Notes under the pieces: model-generated | What the model was told of the DNA's origin: nothing | Seen by the model: the letters and a program-made list of their open reading frames with translations, nothing else | The model's database searches: none | Position numbers and translations under genes: made by a program | Shown: in pieces, positions 49,111 through 60,099 of the stretch | Position numbering within the stretch: position 1 is the stretch's first letter | Layout: every line of letters begins with the position of its first letter | Origin: Botryosphaeria dothidea | Taxonomy: Eukaryota > Ascomycota > Dothideomycetes > Botryosphaeriales > Botryosphaeriaceae | Reading direction: 5' to 3' | NCBI GenBank assembly: GCA_011503125.2 | Contig: WWBZ02000008.1 | Location: forward strand, 620,001-684,000 | DNA: 64,000 nucleotides

Positions 49111-49214
49111 TAAACCTTTAACCTAGAAAAATTCCTTTTACTATACTCCTTATACCTTACCTTTCGCCCTCCCTACCTTCTTCCGTCCTCTTAAATTAAT
49201 ATATAATATATATA
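49111..49214. other. Short AT/CT-rich spacer
   Basis: C/T-rich sequence followed by alternating AT. The final atata (49210-49214) is the target duplication of Copia H; nothing else is seen. Confidence 0.5.
49210..49214. repeat. Target-site duplication of Copia H (atata)
   Basis: The pentamer is repeated at 54575-54579 directly after the 3' LTR. The flanks are AT-repetitive on the left, so chance similarity is possible, but position and length fit. Confidence 0.75.
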
Positions 49215-49503
49215 TATTAACCAGAATCCCCTTATTTCTTAGGCAGTACTTATTATCTAGTTTTAGTTACTATAATCTCTCGAAGATTCTACCGGAGAAG
49301 AGGAGGGCATTAATTTGCCACTATTCATGCCTAATACCCTCGGATATTACTTCCTCGGATATACTTATTCCCTCGGTTATATTAGCTTAGATTTATATAT
49401 TTAAGGATACTTATTCTCCTTCACTAAGAAGGATAGGTAGAAATTTAGCTCTTTCTTCTAATCTTATATAGTTTAGGGCCTAAGGCCCACCGACAGTTCG
49501 ATA
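49215..49503 (+). repeat. 5' LTR of Copia H (289 bases)
   Basis: Ends TATT...ATA correspond to TGTC...ACA in the 3' LTR (54286-54574), which has the same length. Nearly all differences from the 3' LTR are C/T or G/A at CpA/TpG sites, direct evidence for RIP. Confidence 0.97.
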
Positions 49504-49516
49504 GTTATAAGCCCGG
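49504..49516 (+). other. Primer-binding-like site of Copia H
   Basis: gttataagcccgg follows the 5' LTR without a gap and is identical to the sites in Copia C and I. It complements the initiator tRNA-Met anticodon loop except for the A at position 6, where TpG became TpA. Confidence 0.65.
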
Positions 49517-52500
49517 CTATCGTACTAAAGCGTAGACCGAACAGATAGTAAGGAATTACTTCCTAAAAACTAATAATTAGAATTCTAGAATAAGACTATT
49601 TAACTATAACGGAATTAACTAAGAAAACCGTTATTCTTAATCGACCTTTAGACTAGGATAACTAGCTATACCTTATACGCTTACGAGCTAAGGCTCTAGG
49701 TATTTAGGAAGTAGTTAATCCTAAAAAGACTATACGACCCGATTAGATTCCGGATCCCGGTAACCTACCGCCGTTACTACCGGATAACGATACTTAAGGA
49801 TAAGATCGATTTAAGACTTAGTATACTATCTATCGATATAAGATTAACGTCTATAATAGACGTTAAAAGGCTCTCGCGGAACTTACTACCTACATCTAAG
49901 AGTTAATCTTAATAACTAATCTTTTATTTATTACGTTAGAGGAACCGCATCTATAGGATATTCTCCGAGCGCTTAAGAAGCGCCTTATACTAATAGACCA
50001 GGCTAGACTACTTAAGCTTAAATACTAATACTACTAACTATACAAGCCTCTACGAAGTTAGAATATTAAATCCTAGCTTTAGTAATAGGAAAAGCTCTAT
50101 ACCGAGGCGAAGAAATATAACCTTGCCGAAGTATTAGACAATCGACTAACCCGAGACTTTCTCCTTATACTTAAGCCGATTAAACCTTAATTCGTTAGCA
50201 CCTACTAAATTAAGAATCTCGATCTAGCAACCCGCGTTACGGATCTCTATAATATAATCGAGAAGTTCCGCTAATACTACCGAGAAAACTAGATAGTTAA
50301 AGCTTAAAAGACTAAGGAAACCTACTTAGTATTTACCGCTAATTTTTAAGGCAAATAGGCTAAAACAGCACCTCTCTATCCCTGCGGAATATATTATTAG
50401 GCCCTAGAATACTAGTATCTTAATCCTTAAGCTAAAAACCGACCTAAGAACTTTAAGCTAAATCCTAAAACTTAAGCTAAAGTTAAAGAGAAGCTTTAGG
50501 ACCCGAAATTTAAGGAGATTATTACTAAATTACTTAAGAGAAATAAGAGAATTTAGTAACAAAAAGAATAAAAAGAATAAAACTAAGGCGAGAAATAGGA
50601 TTAACCGCAATCCCAAGATATATAGCCTATATTAATAACGGTAATATACTACTCTTTCGCAGCTTAGAATAGTCGTCTATTTAACTCCTAGATTCTCGAC
50701 TCTGGAACCGACGTCTATATTTGCAACTAATTAATAATAAATAGATTTAACGAAGCTAGAAAGGCTAGACCTAATAAGACCCTTAGATTAGATAACTAAG
50801 CTATTCTAATTTAAGCCTAGGGAACTATCGATATCTCCGCTAAAACATAGACTAGCCAGAGAACGATTACGCTCAACAACGTTGCCTTTATTCTATTCTT
50901 CTTAACGAACCTTATATCGATAAGTATTATAGTTAGTAAGGAAATCTACTAGGATACCTAGAATATGCAGCTTATCTACTAAGGAAAATACCTTTATAAA
51001 GTTCAATAGCACTAAGGATACTTCCTACTAGAATATAATCCTAATTTAGAATACTAAGGATATATAGCATTCTTAGCAACTATTCGCAAATTATTAGCCG
51101 AAAAATAGTATTAAGTTCTTGCACACGCTAACCTAGAAGTTATCTAACATCTCGAGGAAAATATAGAAGGAGTATTAGTGATTAAAGAACCTCCAGCTCT
51201 AAAAACTATTTAATACTAACCCTATATACTTTTAAAGTCCTAGAGGATTATCTTACGAGAAACGACTAGAGAAGAAGACTACAACGAAGCATTCTACCGA
51301 GTTTTATTTAACCTACTCTAAATTTAGAAGGGGTATAACTAAGATAAGTGGACATCCTACTTCGCCTGCGTTAAGACGGATTTCACCTTCGCCTTTATCT
51401 ATCTAAACAAATTAGACGCCCAGGATATAATTAAATTTATCGTTAAACTCGTCAAAACCCGCTATAAGCGTTAGATTGTTTTCTTTAGGACCGATAGCGA
51501 GCGAACTATTAGAATAGAAACTAAGTCCTTTCTCTAATTAGAAGGAATCACCCTTAAAACTTTAGCTCCCGCCACGCCTAAATAGAACGGACACGCCGAG
51601 AGATTAGGAGGCGTGATCCTATCTAAGGCAAGAGCTATAAGAATTAGAGTAAATCTTCCGTAATTACTATAGCTAGAAATTATTAGAATAGCTAGATATA
51701 TTTACAATCGTACACCAATAGCTAAGCTAAACTAGAAAACCCTATTCGAGGTAGTTACAGGCAAGAAACCAAATCTCTCCCATCTTCGTATCTATAGCTA
51801 TCGAGCCTATGCACATAAGAAGGGAATTCCACGAAGCCAGAAACTAGCCGAAAAAGCATATCTTGGACATCTTATTAGATACGACTCCACAAACATCTTT
51901 CGAATCTAGATTCCAAGCTAATAAAAGATTATTCGAACTAGAGATGTCAGATTTAATAAGGACGAGTTCTACCGACTAGAAGACCTAGACCTAACGCTAC
52001 TCCTCCAAGAAGAAGCCTTAGAAATTATCTAAACACTCGAAATTTAGCCTTTAACCAACTAATAAACCGATAAACCTAAGTCTAAAGAAGACGAGCTAGA
52101 AACTACCCACGAAATAGAGATAAGCTCGAATCTAATAACTCGACACCAGGACTCTAGAGAAAACCAACAACTACCAACTCCAGATCCATTAATTACGGCC
52201 AGTCAATATTAAGAACAAGCACAAGATACTAATGTAGGCCTAGAAACTTAATAAACAAGAAGACTTCCACGACTTCTTCCAGCATAGTACGATACTCTAC
52301 TACAACCAGGAGCAACACTAGGAAATCGCGCTCCCCGTGCAGCAGAAATATCAGGCACGATTACTAGAGATATAATCGAGCCTAAAGGGGGTGAAAGTAC
52401 TACTCGCAGTACACGCAGCACACGGAATCCCAACCCTTAACTATAAGAAGACCTATTTAAGAAACTAAGAAAGCTACGGAAACAAGGATACGCCGCAGCA

Positions 52501-54285
52501 CTCGATAAGATTTAAGAAATCCCGAACTCTCCCTACTTTAGTGCATTTTTAGCAGCAATCAACACTCCAGGAAACCCACTAAGAATCCACAGAGACCAAT
52601 TACCACCGGAACCACGAACCTTTAGGGAAATGCTTTAGCACCTATTTTTATTAGGATTTATTCTAGCTCTTAAGACTAAAGCCAGAACCCTAGTAAAGAT
52701 TAGAACCTGGAGATTTATTAAACGCTCCGTCGCCACTCAAGCCGGCAAGAAAGTTATCCCTCTAACCTAGGTTTTTAAGTATAAATTCGATACTAAGGGA
52801 TATCTAATTAAGTTTAAGGCTAGACTTTACGTACGCGGCGATCTACAATTTACCGAACAGGACACGTATGCAGCAACTTTAGCCGCCCAGACTTTTCGGA
52901 GCATCATGGCAATTACGGCAGCCTTCGACCTTAAATTACGATAATATAACATAATAAATGCCTTCGTCAACAGCCTAATCGATAAGGATACGTACTACGA
53001 ACTCCTAGAAGGACTCGAACTACTCGAAGAATTCTAGAACCTTCAACCAGGACTCATTATTCAACTTCTTCGAGCCCTATACGGCCTCAAATAATTACTA
53101 GCCCTATAGAGCAACCATCTCTCGACAACACTTTAAGATCTCGGACTTACACAAGTTCCAGGAGTAAACTGTCTACTCTTAAACGAGGCAATAATTTTAT
53201 TCTTCTTTATGGATAATATTGCAATCGTTTACCCAAAGGAATATACACGTCAAATCGATGAATTTCAGCACAAACTCTCCAATATCTACGAAATGCGAAT
53301 CCTTGGCGAACTCGAATAGTTTCTTAACATTAGAATTATCAGGGATAGACCATAGAGAAAGCTCTGGCTCTATCAGGACTTATACATCGAGAAACTAGCC
53401 GCCAAATTCAATATCAATTAGGATAAGCAACCAAAAACACCACTCCTAGTCGAAGACGTATAACTATCAATTAATTAAGCTACAACTCAGGAAATCTATA
53501 CGTACCAATAGAAGATTAGATCTATTAACTTTGCCGCAGTTATTATACGTCCAGACATTGCACAAGCAGCCTCAAAACTTGCGGAATATCTCTAGAATCC
53601 CTCTAAGCGTTATTAACAACTGGCCACACGCGTAATTAAATACCTAGTCTCAACTAAATACCTCGTAATCGAATTTAACGGCATCTACAACTCGTAGCAA
53701 ACAGTCTTCCTATTAAGCAGCGACGCATCATTTACTAATAATTAGGAAACTCGAAAGTCATCTCAGGGATACATCTTTCAGCTATTCAATGGACCAATCG
53801 ATTAGAAGGCTAACAAGTAGAGAATAGTTACTACCTCAAGCATAGAAGCCGAATTTCTTTCACTCTCTAATACGGCAAAGCAACTTCTTTGGTGGGAACG
53901 CCTATTTAGGCACATTCAATTCGATCCAGACCACTATCTGTTTATCCAATGCGACAACCGCCAAACGATCCGACTTTTAGACGAGTCCTCTCCTAAACTA
54001 ACGACGAAGTTACGCCACGTCGATATCCACCAACATTGGCTTCGTCAAGAGATTCAGAACAAGCGAATTAGGCTTCAATGGACTCCATCAGCCGAAATGA
54101 TCGCGGATAGACTTACTAAGGCTTTGCCTACACAACGCTTTCAGCAATTCGTCAAGCAACTACATCTTATCAACATCAAGGATTTGATCTCTCAGAAATC
54201 CAAAGATACTCTCTCAGATTGAATTTACTTTCACACGAATTTCAGAGTCACAATAAGCACCAGACTGCTTATTGTGAAGGGGGTG
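49504..54285 (+). mobile_element. Copia H internal region, gag-pol with a graded RIP load
   Basis: A primer-binding-like site (49504-49516) opens the region. Gag runs from about 49560, with a zinc-finger-like PCG...YLNP segment at 50380-50425. The protease triad is intact (DSGT, 50698-50709). Integrase occupies about 51100-52000, RT about 52700-53350 with FMDN near 53207-53218, and RNase H about 53720-54130 (SSDASF...SIEAEF). The pol frame ends at TGA 54217-54219, followed by a polypurine tract gaagggggtg at 54276-54285. In the last kilobase the frame is open apart from a few TAG/TAA at expected Trp or Gln codons, while the first 3 kb is densely interrupted. The element is a recent, full-length but inactive insertion (5360 bases with LTRs). 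Confidence 0.95.
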
Positions 54286-54574
54286 TGTCAACCAGAATCC
54301 CCTTATTTCTCAGGCAGCACTTGTTGTCTAGTTTTAGTCACTATAATCTCTCGAAGATTCTACCGGAGAAGAGGAGGGCATCAATTTGCCACTGTTTATG
54401 CCCAATACCCTCGGATATCACTTCCTCGGATACACTCATTCCCTCGGTTATATCAGCTCAGATTTATGTATTTAAGGACACTCATTCTCCTTCACTAAGA
54501 AGGACAGGCAGAAATTCAGCTCTTTCTTCTGACCTCACACAGTTCAGGGCCTGAGGCCCACCGACAGTTCGACA
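54286..54574 (+). repeat. 3' LTR of Copia H (289 bases)
   Basis: Starts TGTCAACC and ends TTCGACA, with perfect TGT...ACA ends. It is little RIPed. An open frame crossing it (54219-54554) is not a gene. Confidence 0.97.
54469..54475 (+). promoter_or_regulatory. Putative TATA element of the Copia H LTR
   Basis: tatttaa lies about 100 bases before the LTR end and is conserved in the 5' LTR (tatatatttaagg) and, as gtattttaaagac, in the diverged relic at 63440, suggesting a conserved core promoter. Confidence 0.4.
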
Positions 54575-55304
54575 ATATACTAGTAGTAAAACACCTCGAA
54601 TAGCTGTAGCCTGCATATCGCTCAGGGCGATGGGTCAGGGTAAATGAATTCAACTCAACACAAAATCAAGGGTCTCGAACTGTAGCATTTTCAAATTGTT
54701 CCCGATTCGCTCCATGGCGCGGCGGAACTAAACGGACGTCCTAGAAGCAGAGGAGCTACCGGTTGCAGGAGGATGTGGTTGTAGTGCGCCTTTCCTGCCC
54801 ACTACTCCCGTGGTTTCGGCGTATTACCGACAGACATGGATTCGCGCCCATCTCGCCGAAATGGTTCCGATAATTGCCTAGACGGGGTAGTCCATTGCAC
54901 TAGAAAGCTTAATGAGACGTCCTTTAGGCTCCTAGGCGTAATGCCGAGGCAAACAATCGTCCGTATGAGGCACACCTAAACGTACGCAGCAACAAACACC
55001 CAGCATGCGACGATCAGAGATGCGACTAGCTCTCGCGGTTTTGGTGTTCTTGGCATTCGTCTTGGAGTACTTTTTTTTTCGATAAAAGTGTCGTCGTCGT
55101 CTGATCTACGACGCGGCAATTTAGAGGACGTCCAAAGCAATACTTAAGATACCCAGTGGTGTTTCCCATAATTAGACATCGTAGGGCTTTGTTGATGAAC
55201 AGAGAACTGTGTATATTGCGCGTGACGGCGAATAGCAAAAACAAAGGGCCGACGACGACTCAGGCCGTTTCCCAACCACTCACAGTGTGTTGGACCAAGA
55301 CTGT
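54575..55304. other. Intergenic DNA, normal composition
   Basis: CpA and TpG reappear at normal frequency from 54580 onward. I see no coding region, repeat or RNA gene; there is a T-tract at about 55070-55078. Confidence 0.5.
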
Positions 55305-55870
55305 CTAAAGCATTCCAAATATTCCGAAACGTAGCACTGAGTGCGCAGTCCACTCAGGAGCGCCAAGGAGAAACAAAGAAAGAATAATGGAGAGGATGTA
55401 GAGTGGATACGTGCAGCGGGTCGCCCGCGTGGAGCTCGACTTTGGCCCAGCCGGCGCTATAGCCGCGAGGCTGGTCGTTCCAGACTTCAGTGAGCCAGTG
55501 CACGCCTCGCTCGTCGGCGGTTTGCGTCCAACACCAGCTTTTGCGGCCGGAAAGGATGGGGATCCACGTGTTGACGGCGCCGGCATTGACGTGTGTCGTC
55601 GAGACGCAGCCCGGCGTGGAGGCGAGGGACAATTGGTTCCGTGGAATGGCCACGACGGGCTGCTCATATCGAGGGCAGGATCGTCAGTTTGCATACGGGC
55701 AAGCACGGCGACGCGCTAGGGCAGGTGGGTGGCGGTGATGGAAGACGGGCAGAAGAGGCTGCCCGTGGTATTGGCGACGTCCAGGAAGTTCAGAGGCAGT
55801 TGCTCGGCGGTAGGGAAATCAATTCCAAGGCGCTCGATGAGTGCGTTGCTCTTGATGTTGGGCGTGATTG
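55305..55870 (-). pseudogene. JmjC-like (cupin hydroxylase) pseudogene
   Basis: Minus strand. An upstream part (55862-55719) reads NALIERLGIDFPTAEQL, then NFLDVANTTGSLFCPSSI. A TAG at 55716-55718 replaces an expected Gln, and the frame continues as VAVLARMQTDDPALDMSSPSW. A one-base shift near 55650-55640 then leads into STTHVNAGAVNTWIPILSGRK (W/C/W), ending VELHAGDPLH at 55411. This layout (TTHxxAxxxxTWxxxLxGxKxW then a GD turn) is that of fungal JmjC-domain proteins, with TTH carrying the first metal-binding His. A 58-nt GT-AG intron (55353-55410) would join it to WTAHSVLRFGIF and a stop at 55305. The usual C-terminal part is missing. The stop, the frameshift and the truncation argue for a pseudogene. 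The JmjC assignment is by motif only. Confidence 0.45.
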
Positions 55871-56235
55871 GTTAGGTACGTCATTTCGTGAAGCTAGACT
55901 TTGGCCATCGAATAGCTTCGGACGCGGGTGGGCATTTTACGGTGGGGCATTTCGCGGATAATCGGCGGAGTAGCCGAACATAGAACGGTTCTTCCATCCT
56001 GTTTGCCGGGTCGTCGTCGTCGTCGATGGTGATGACATCTACTGGCGACCAGGGACGAACGATGCGATCGAGGAGAACATCGTCCAGAGAACTTTTGGTG
56101 TGATCACATCGATTTTAGCGATCCATACGGGACAAGAGGCTTAACGTCTCGATGGCGCCACCTCTATTTTCATCCTCATAAGCTCACTCGTTTCATTGGG
56201 CCATCTCATTCACGCACCAACACACACCATCTTAT

Positions 56236-56700
56236 ATGTCTGATGTCGGCCGTCTTTCCCTGCACCTCGACTGGGATCAGATGATATACACTCTCTCCGA
56301 CCGCACTACCACCACCTTCAACTTGATTCCCCGATGCCGAACCAGCCCCGAGTCCCCACCATCACCCGCAGAAGCATCCGCCTTACACATGGCGAGCTGT
56401 TCGATAACGAAGATATTCGCGTCAAAGACGAACGTCCAGCATTCTCTCATCCCGAGTCGAGGGCAACAGACGACCTCTTACCAGCCCGGATCGGTACAAG
56501 AATACCAACCATGCATACTAGCAGCACTACTAACGGCCCTTTTTAATTCCGTCCAGCGCCGCCGACCGCCAGCCTCACCTCACGGCACTCGACGATTCGT
56601 TGTCATCAACGTCCGCTAACGAGGTATCGGCACTATGGGCCCGCGGGTGTTGATGCGAACCGACCCACGTCGATAAAATAGCATGATTCGAGGAGAATAC
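56236..56700 (+). pseudogene. Possible decayed small gene, not recognised
   Basis: A plausible start lies at 56236 after a C/T- and CA-rich leader (56160-56235), giving MSDVGRLSLHLDWDQM and about 40 convincing codons. A different frame from 56334 to 56543 reads ITRRSIRLTHGELFDNEDIR and ends at TAA, and a third frame from 56552 reads LTALDDSLSSTSANEVSALW. No GT-AG introns obviously connect these pieces, so this may be a frameshifted gene or chance. No domain is recognised. Confidence 0.2.
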
Positions 56701-57840
56701 GGGAGGCGGGACGGTCGAGGTGATGCTTGTCGATGCGACGGAGGTCTAGCGAGGCTGTTGTGCTGTTAACGGATATCGATGGCTGCACTGTCGAAAGCGG
56801 CTGTGAAAAGGGTTTGTCGCGGATTTCGGATGGCTAGGTTATCATCTGGATGGGTGGACTACCATTGTGGCCTTTGTCTTGGTAGGTTGTGGTTGGAGTG
56901 CCGGAGCGAGGCTGTGGGTGGGACGAGATGGGGGAGCGAACAATCCGGTAAGCGGGCGATGACGGTGGCGCTGCTGCTGGAGTGTTGTGCGGGTAGCCGT
57001 CGTCAGCAGGAGAAAATCACCTTGCTGAAAGGCCATAGGGAAAATAATGCTGCTCATGACTTTGTTGTTGATTGGTTGCTAAACCTTAGGCTGGCGAAGA
57101 ACTTTAGCTTGTAGTGTGAGCCATACCGGATATGGAGGCAGTCAGAAGTCCGTTATCCACCAATCTTCCAAGGCGCGGCTGAAATGCCTACAGCTTGTTC
57201 AAAAGCTGCCTAGTAAAATTTCCTGCATAGGAATCGCAGTCTCCACCCTTCACAATGCACTGATACGACTGGTGCAAAATATTGGCGTATCACCAAAGCT
57301 GTCTGACTAGAAAATTCTTGAGACAATTAGAGGCTCGGGCAGATCTTTACCAGAAGGATGCGCAACACCGCAGATCTGTCTCCGGAAAGAAAGGTAGTCG
57401 ACGAAGAATGCATTCTCTAGGCTATCGATGAACATAGCGTCGGTGAAGCATCAGTTCAGAGCTTTGCCCGTTGGCCATCAAAGACGGATGCGACCGTCGG
57501 ATACAGGTTGCTCCAAGTCCGAAGCGTTTCAGGCAAGTAGCCGGGTTTAGCCCGGTTGCTGCGAGCCCTGTTCCACAGACACTCTTGTATTCGTGTCACG
57601 AAGGACAGAAAAGACAAGGCTGTGGAGTCATGCTGCTGCCTGGCAGAAGAGACCGTAAGGCGCGCCGTGGGAGCCCTTACAGCATCGACTGTTCAAGGGC
57701 GACCCTGGAATGCGGTTGCTCAACATGCCTCACATCACCAGAAATGCGGCACAAGGCCTGACACCTTACTCGAACGAGCCTCCATGCAGATTCGAATGAC
57801 AAAAGAGCCTGCCTACCGCAGCAGTAATAGTAATAGATGG
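56701..57840. other. Intergenic DNA without a supported gene
   Basis: Several overlapping open frames on both strands (for example 56779-57114 plus, 57471-57761 plus) have no conserved motif, and their codon use and length do not suggest a gene. The right part is the 3' flank of the transporter gene. Confidence 0.4.
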
Positions 57841-60099
57841 TCATGACGCATCGTAAGGCGATTTATCTCTCATAATCCAGACCTCGCCAACGAGCACGAG
57901 ACTGCCGACCGTCATGGCGATGGCAATGATGGGAAGATTCACGCTCGCAAAGTCGAGACTCCGCGCGTGGATGTGCTTCCTGGCGAGGATGTCGCGCCAC
58001 AACAGCCCGGCTAGCGACGCACTAAAGGCTGCGCTGAACGCACCGTAGTTGACGCCGAGCGCCATGCTGTACACAGTTGCCCAGAACGTTCGATTGCTGA
58101 TGGGAATCCCGTTCTGGCGGTGAATCTCCTGCCAGGCCTGGATTACGCGGGACAAAAGGATGGTGGTACCGATGTTTGTGCCTGCAAACTGCATGTGGTG
58201 CGGCCGGTCAGCAATCATACTCGAGAACTCAGCCGAGTATAGATACGTACGTTGCATAGGATTACTGAGAGGAAACCCATGCCACCAATGCTACCGACCG
58301 TTCCCGTCTTGTTCACCCAATGATCCCATCCGTACGCGAACACGGGTACCCAGCCTTTGGTGACCAAAGCCTGGACAAGAACAAACATGGAGAAGGCAAA
58401 AGGCACGAGCGCAAACGGTAGATGGGACAGTACGACGGTGGCGGTAGGAAACGTCTCCTGCGACCACCTGTACGCATACTCGACGAGCAACACGAGTGTT
58501 CGCGATCTGTTCGCCTCCCGGTCCTCTCGAAGCGCCAATTCGTGCAAGACTCGCTCCCGGAGGTCCATCTTTCGCTTCTCATCCATCTCTCCACTCGAAG
58601 TCGTGCTTAACAGCCCTCCCGCCGGATATGCGGAGTCTGTCTCCTGCCTTTCGCCGTACACGCTGGTCGATGGTCGTTGTCCGAGTATCTCAATCCCGTC
58701 ATCTTCCTTCTCGGTGCCGTCATCACCGCCACCGGCCCGGGCCTCTTTGGACGAATACGCCTGCGTCGGAGCAGGCTCGTACACCACCGCAGCGCGCTCC
58801 TGCTCCCGCAGCTCCCCATCCCGAAGCTCGCGCTCGACCCGCGCGTACTCCACCTCAGCCAGCCCCTTCCGCGCAATCTTGCGCGTCTCCTCGCGGTGCC
58901 GCCACCCGAACGCGACGTCCCAGCAGAACATGACGAACGCGGCGGGCAGCGTGACCCAGAAGACGGCGTGCTTGCCGGTGCGCGCGCTCGCGGCGTCGAG
59001 CACGAGCAGGGTGACGAGCGTGGTGGCCATGATGGCGGCGCCGAACAAGGCGCCGTGCAGATCCAGGAAGGGGTTCATGATCTCCTCGAGCGAGAGCAGC
59101 TTGCCCTGCTCGTCGTTGGCGAGGTCGCGGTCCTGCTCGTCGGCGGTGCCCTTGGCGTGCGGGATGTTGGGGTTGACGGGCTTCTTGGCGCGGGCCTCCT
59201 CGGGCAGCTCGTGCATCTTGATGGACGAGGGGATGAGGGACTCGTCGGCGAAGAGGAAGTAGAGCAGGAAGGGGAAGAGCACGATGGCCGTGATGGCGAC
59301 GGGCACGATCATGTTGGCCGTGTAGTCGATGAACTTGATGTCGAAGGCGCCGGCCAGCACGAGGTTGGTCGGGTTGGACGAGACGAGGATGGCCGACGCG
59401 ATGTTGGCCAGCGCGAACTGCGTGAAGATCCACGCGCGGGGGTGCTTGATGTTGCTCGACACCCGCGTCATGTACGCCAGGAAGGCGGTGCCGGACAGGA
59501 TGATCGGGTCGTTGCCGATAAAGGCGGCCAGCCCGAAGAAGAAGGTGTAGAGGTAGAAGAAGAGCCGGTGTCCGACGTCTCCGCCCCATTGGAGCACCTT
59601 GAATGCCAGGTACCTGATCAGGCCGGAAGCGTCGATGGAGATGGCGATGTATGCCAGCGAGAGGAAGAACAGCATGATGTCGATCGGAGAGATGTTGTTT
59701 GCCCCGACGGTCCCGTCGTGGACTTCCTGTCGACCAATAGCCTTGATGGCAAGCAAGAAGAGATCCGCTATCAATGGCGCCGTTATGAAATTCAAGTGGA
59801 AGCGCAGTCGCACGAACGACTTGAGGTTGCTGTTCCGATCATCATGCTCGGAGCGCTGCTGCCTTGGCGCTATTATCTTGAAAACACCGAGGACATCCAA
59901 GGTGGCATCCGAAAGTAATCGAGGGACGTAGATCGTGAGATGAAATGGAAAAAGAACGATGATGTCTGTTCAAAGAGAAAGAGTCAACTGCATGGTATTT
60001 TCCCAGGATCATTGTGCACTCACTGGTGACGACAAAAACAATGAGCGTGACAATCGATCGCCAATCTTTGATTCGACTGGTGTCTAGGTCTTCCGGCAT
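57841..60099 (-). CDS. Membrane ion transporter, arsenite/citrate-permease-like (ArsB/CitMHS type), 712 aa, three exons
   Basis: Exons: 60099-60024, 59965-58251, 58188-57841 (2139 nt with stop). Intron 1 (59966-60023, GTGAGT...ACAG) restores VVTNIIVLFPF; intron 2 (58189-58250, GTACGT...GCTGAC...CAG) restores ILCNFAGTNIGTT. The start ATG at 60097-60099 (MPEDLDTS, A at -3) is preferred over an upstream in-frame ATG because the first helix follows at once. The protein has many hydrophobic segments. Residues 176-182 read GNDPIIL and 221-227 SNPTNL, and a second hairpin AGTNIGTTILLSRVIQ starts at residue 599. These paired motifs are typical of the ion-transporter superfamily that includes ArsB and CitM. 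A charged loop (about 392-502, Glu/Arg/Ser-rich) separates the two halves and is probably cytoplasmic. The substrate is not determinable from sequence; arsenite, a dicarboxylate or another anion are candidates. It is intact and un-RIPed. Confidence 0.85.

Noticed and set aside
52248..52433. 61-codon minus-strand open frame
   Set aside because: It is antisense to the Copia H integrase/RT linker, where the plus-strand frame fits the element.
54219..54554. Open frames over the Copia H 3' LTR
   Set aside because: They overlap the LTR and polypurine tract and are not conserved in the 5' LTR.
1..54574. AT-rich centromere or telomere-proximal satellite
   Set aside because: No satellite or telomeric repeat is present; the AT bias is explained by RIP of identifiable retroelements.
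56842..57057. Short minus-strand frame
   Set aside because: No motif, no splice context and normal intergenic composition.
58855..59589. 244-codon minus-strand frame inside the transporter exon
   Set aside because: It is the Arg/His-rich off-frame translation of the same exon.
58357..59918. Long plus-strand frames (301 and 413 codons) opposite the transporter gene
   Set aside because: They are antisense shadows of a GC-rich coding exon. The minus-strand frame has clear transporter motifs and consistent introns; the plus frames are low-complexity.
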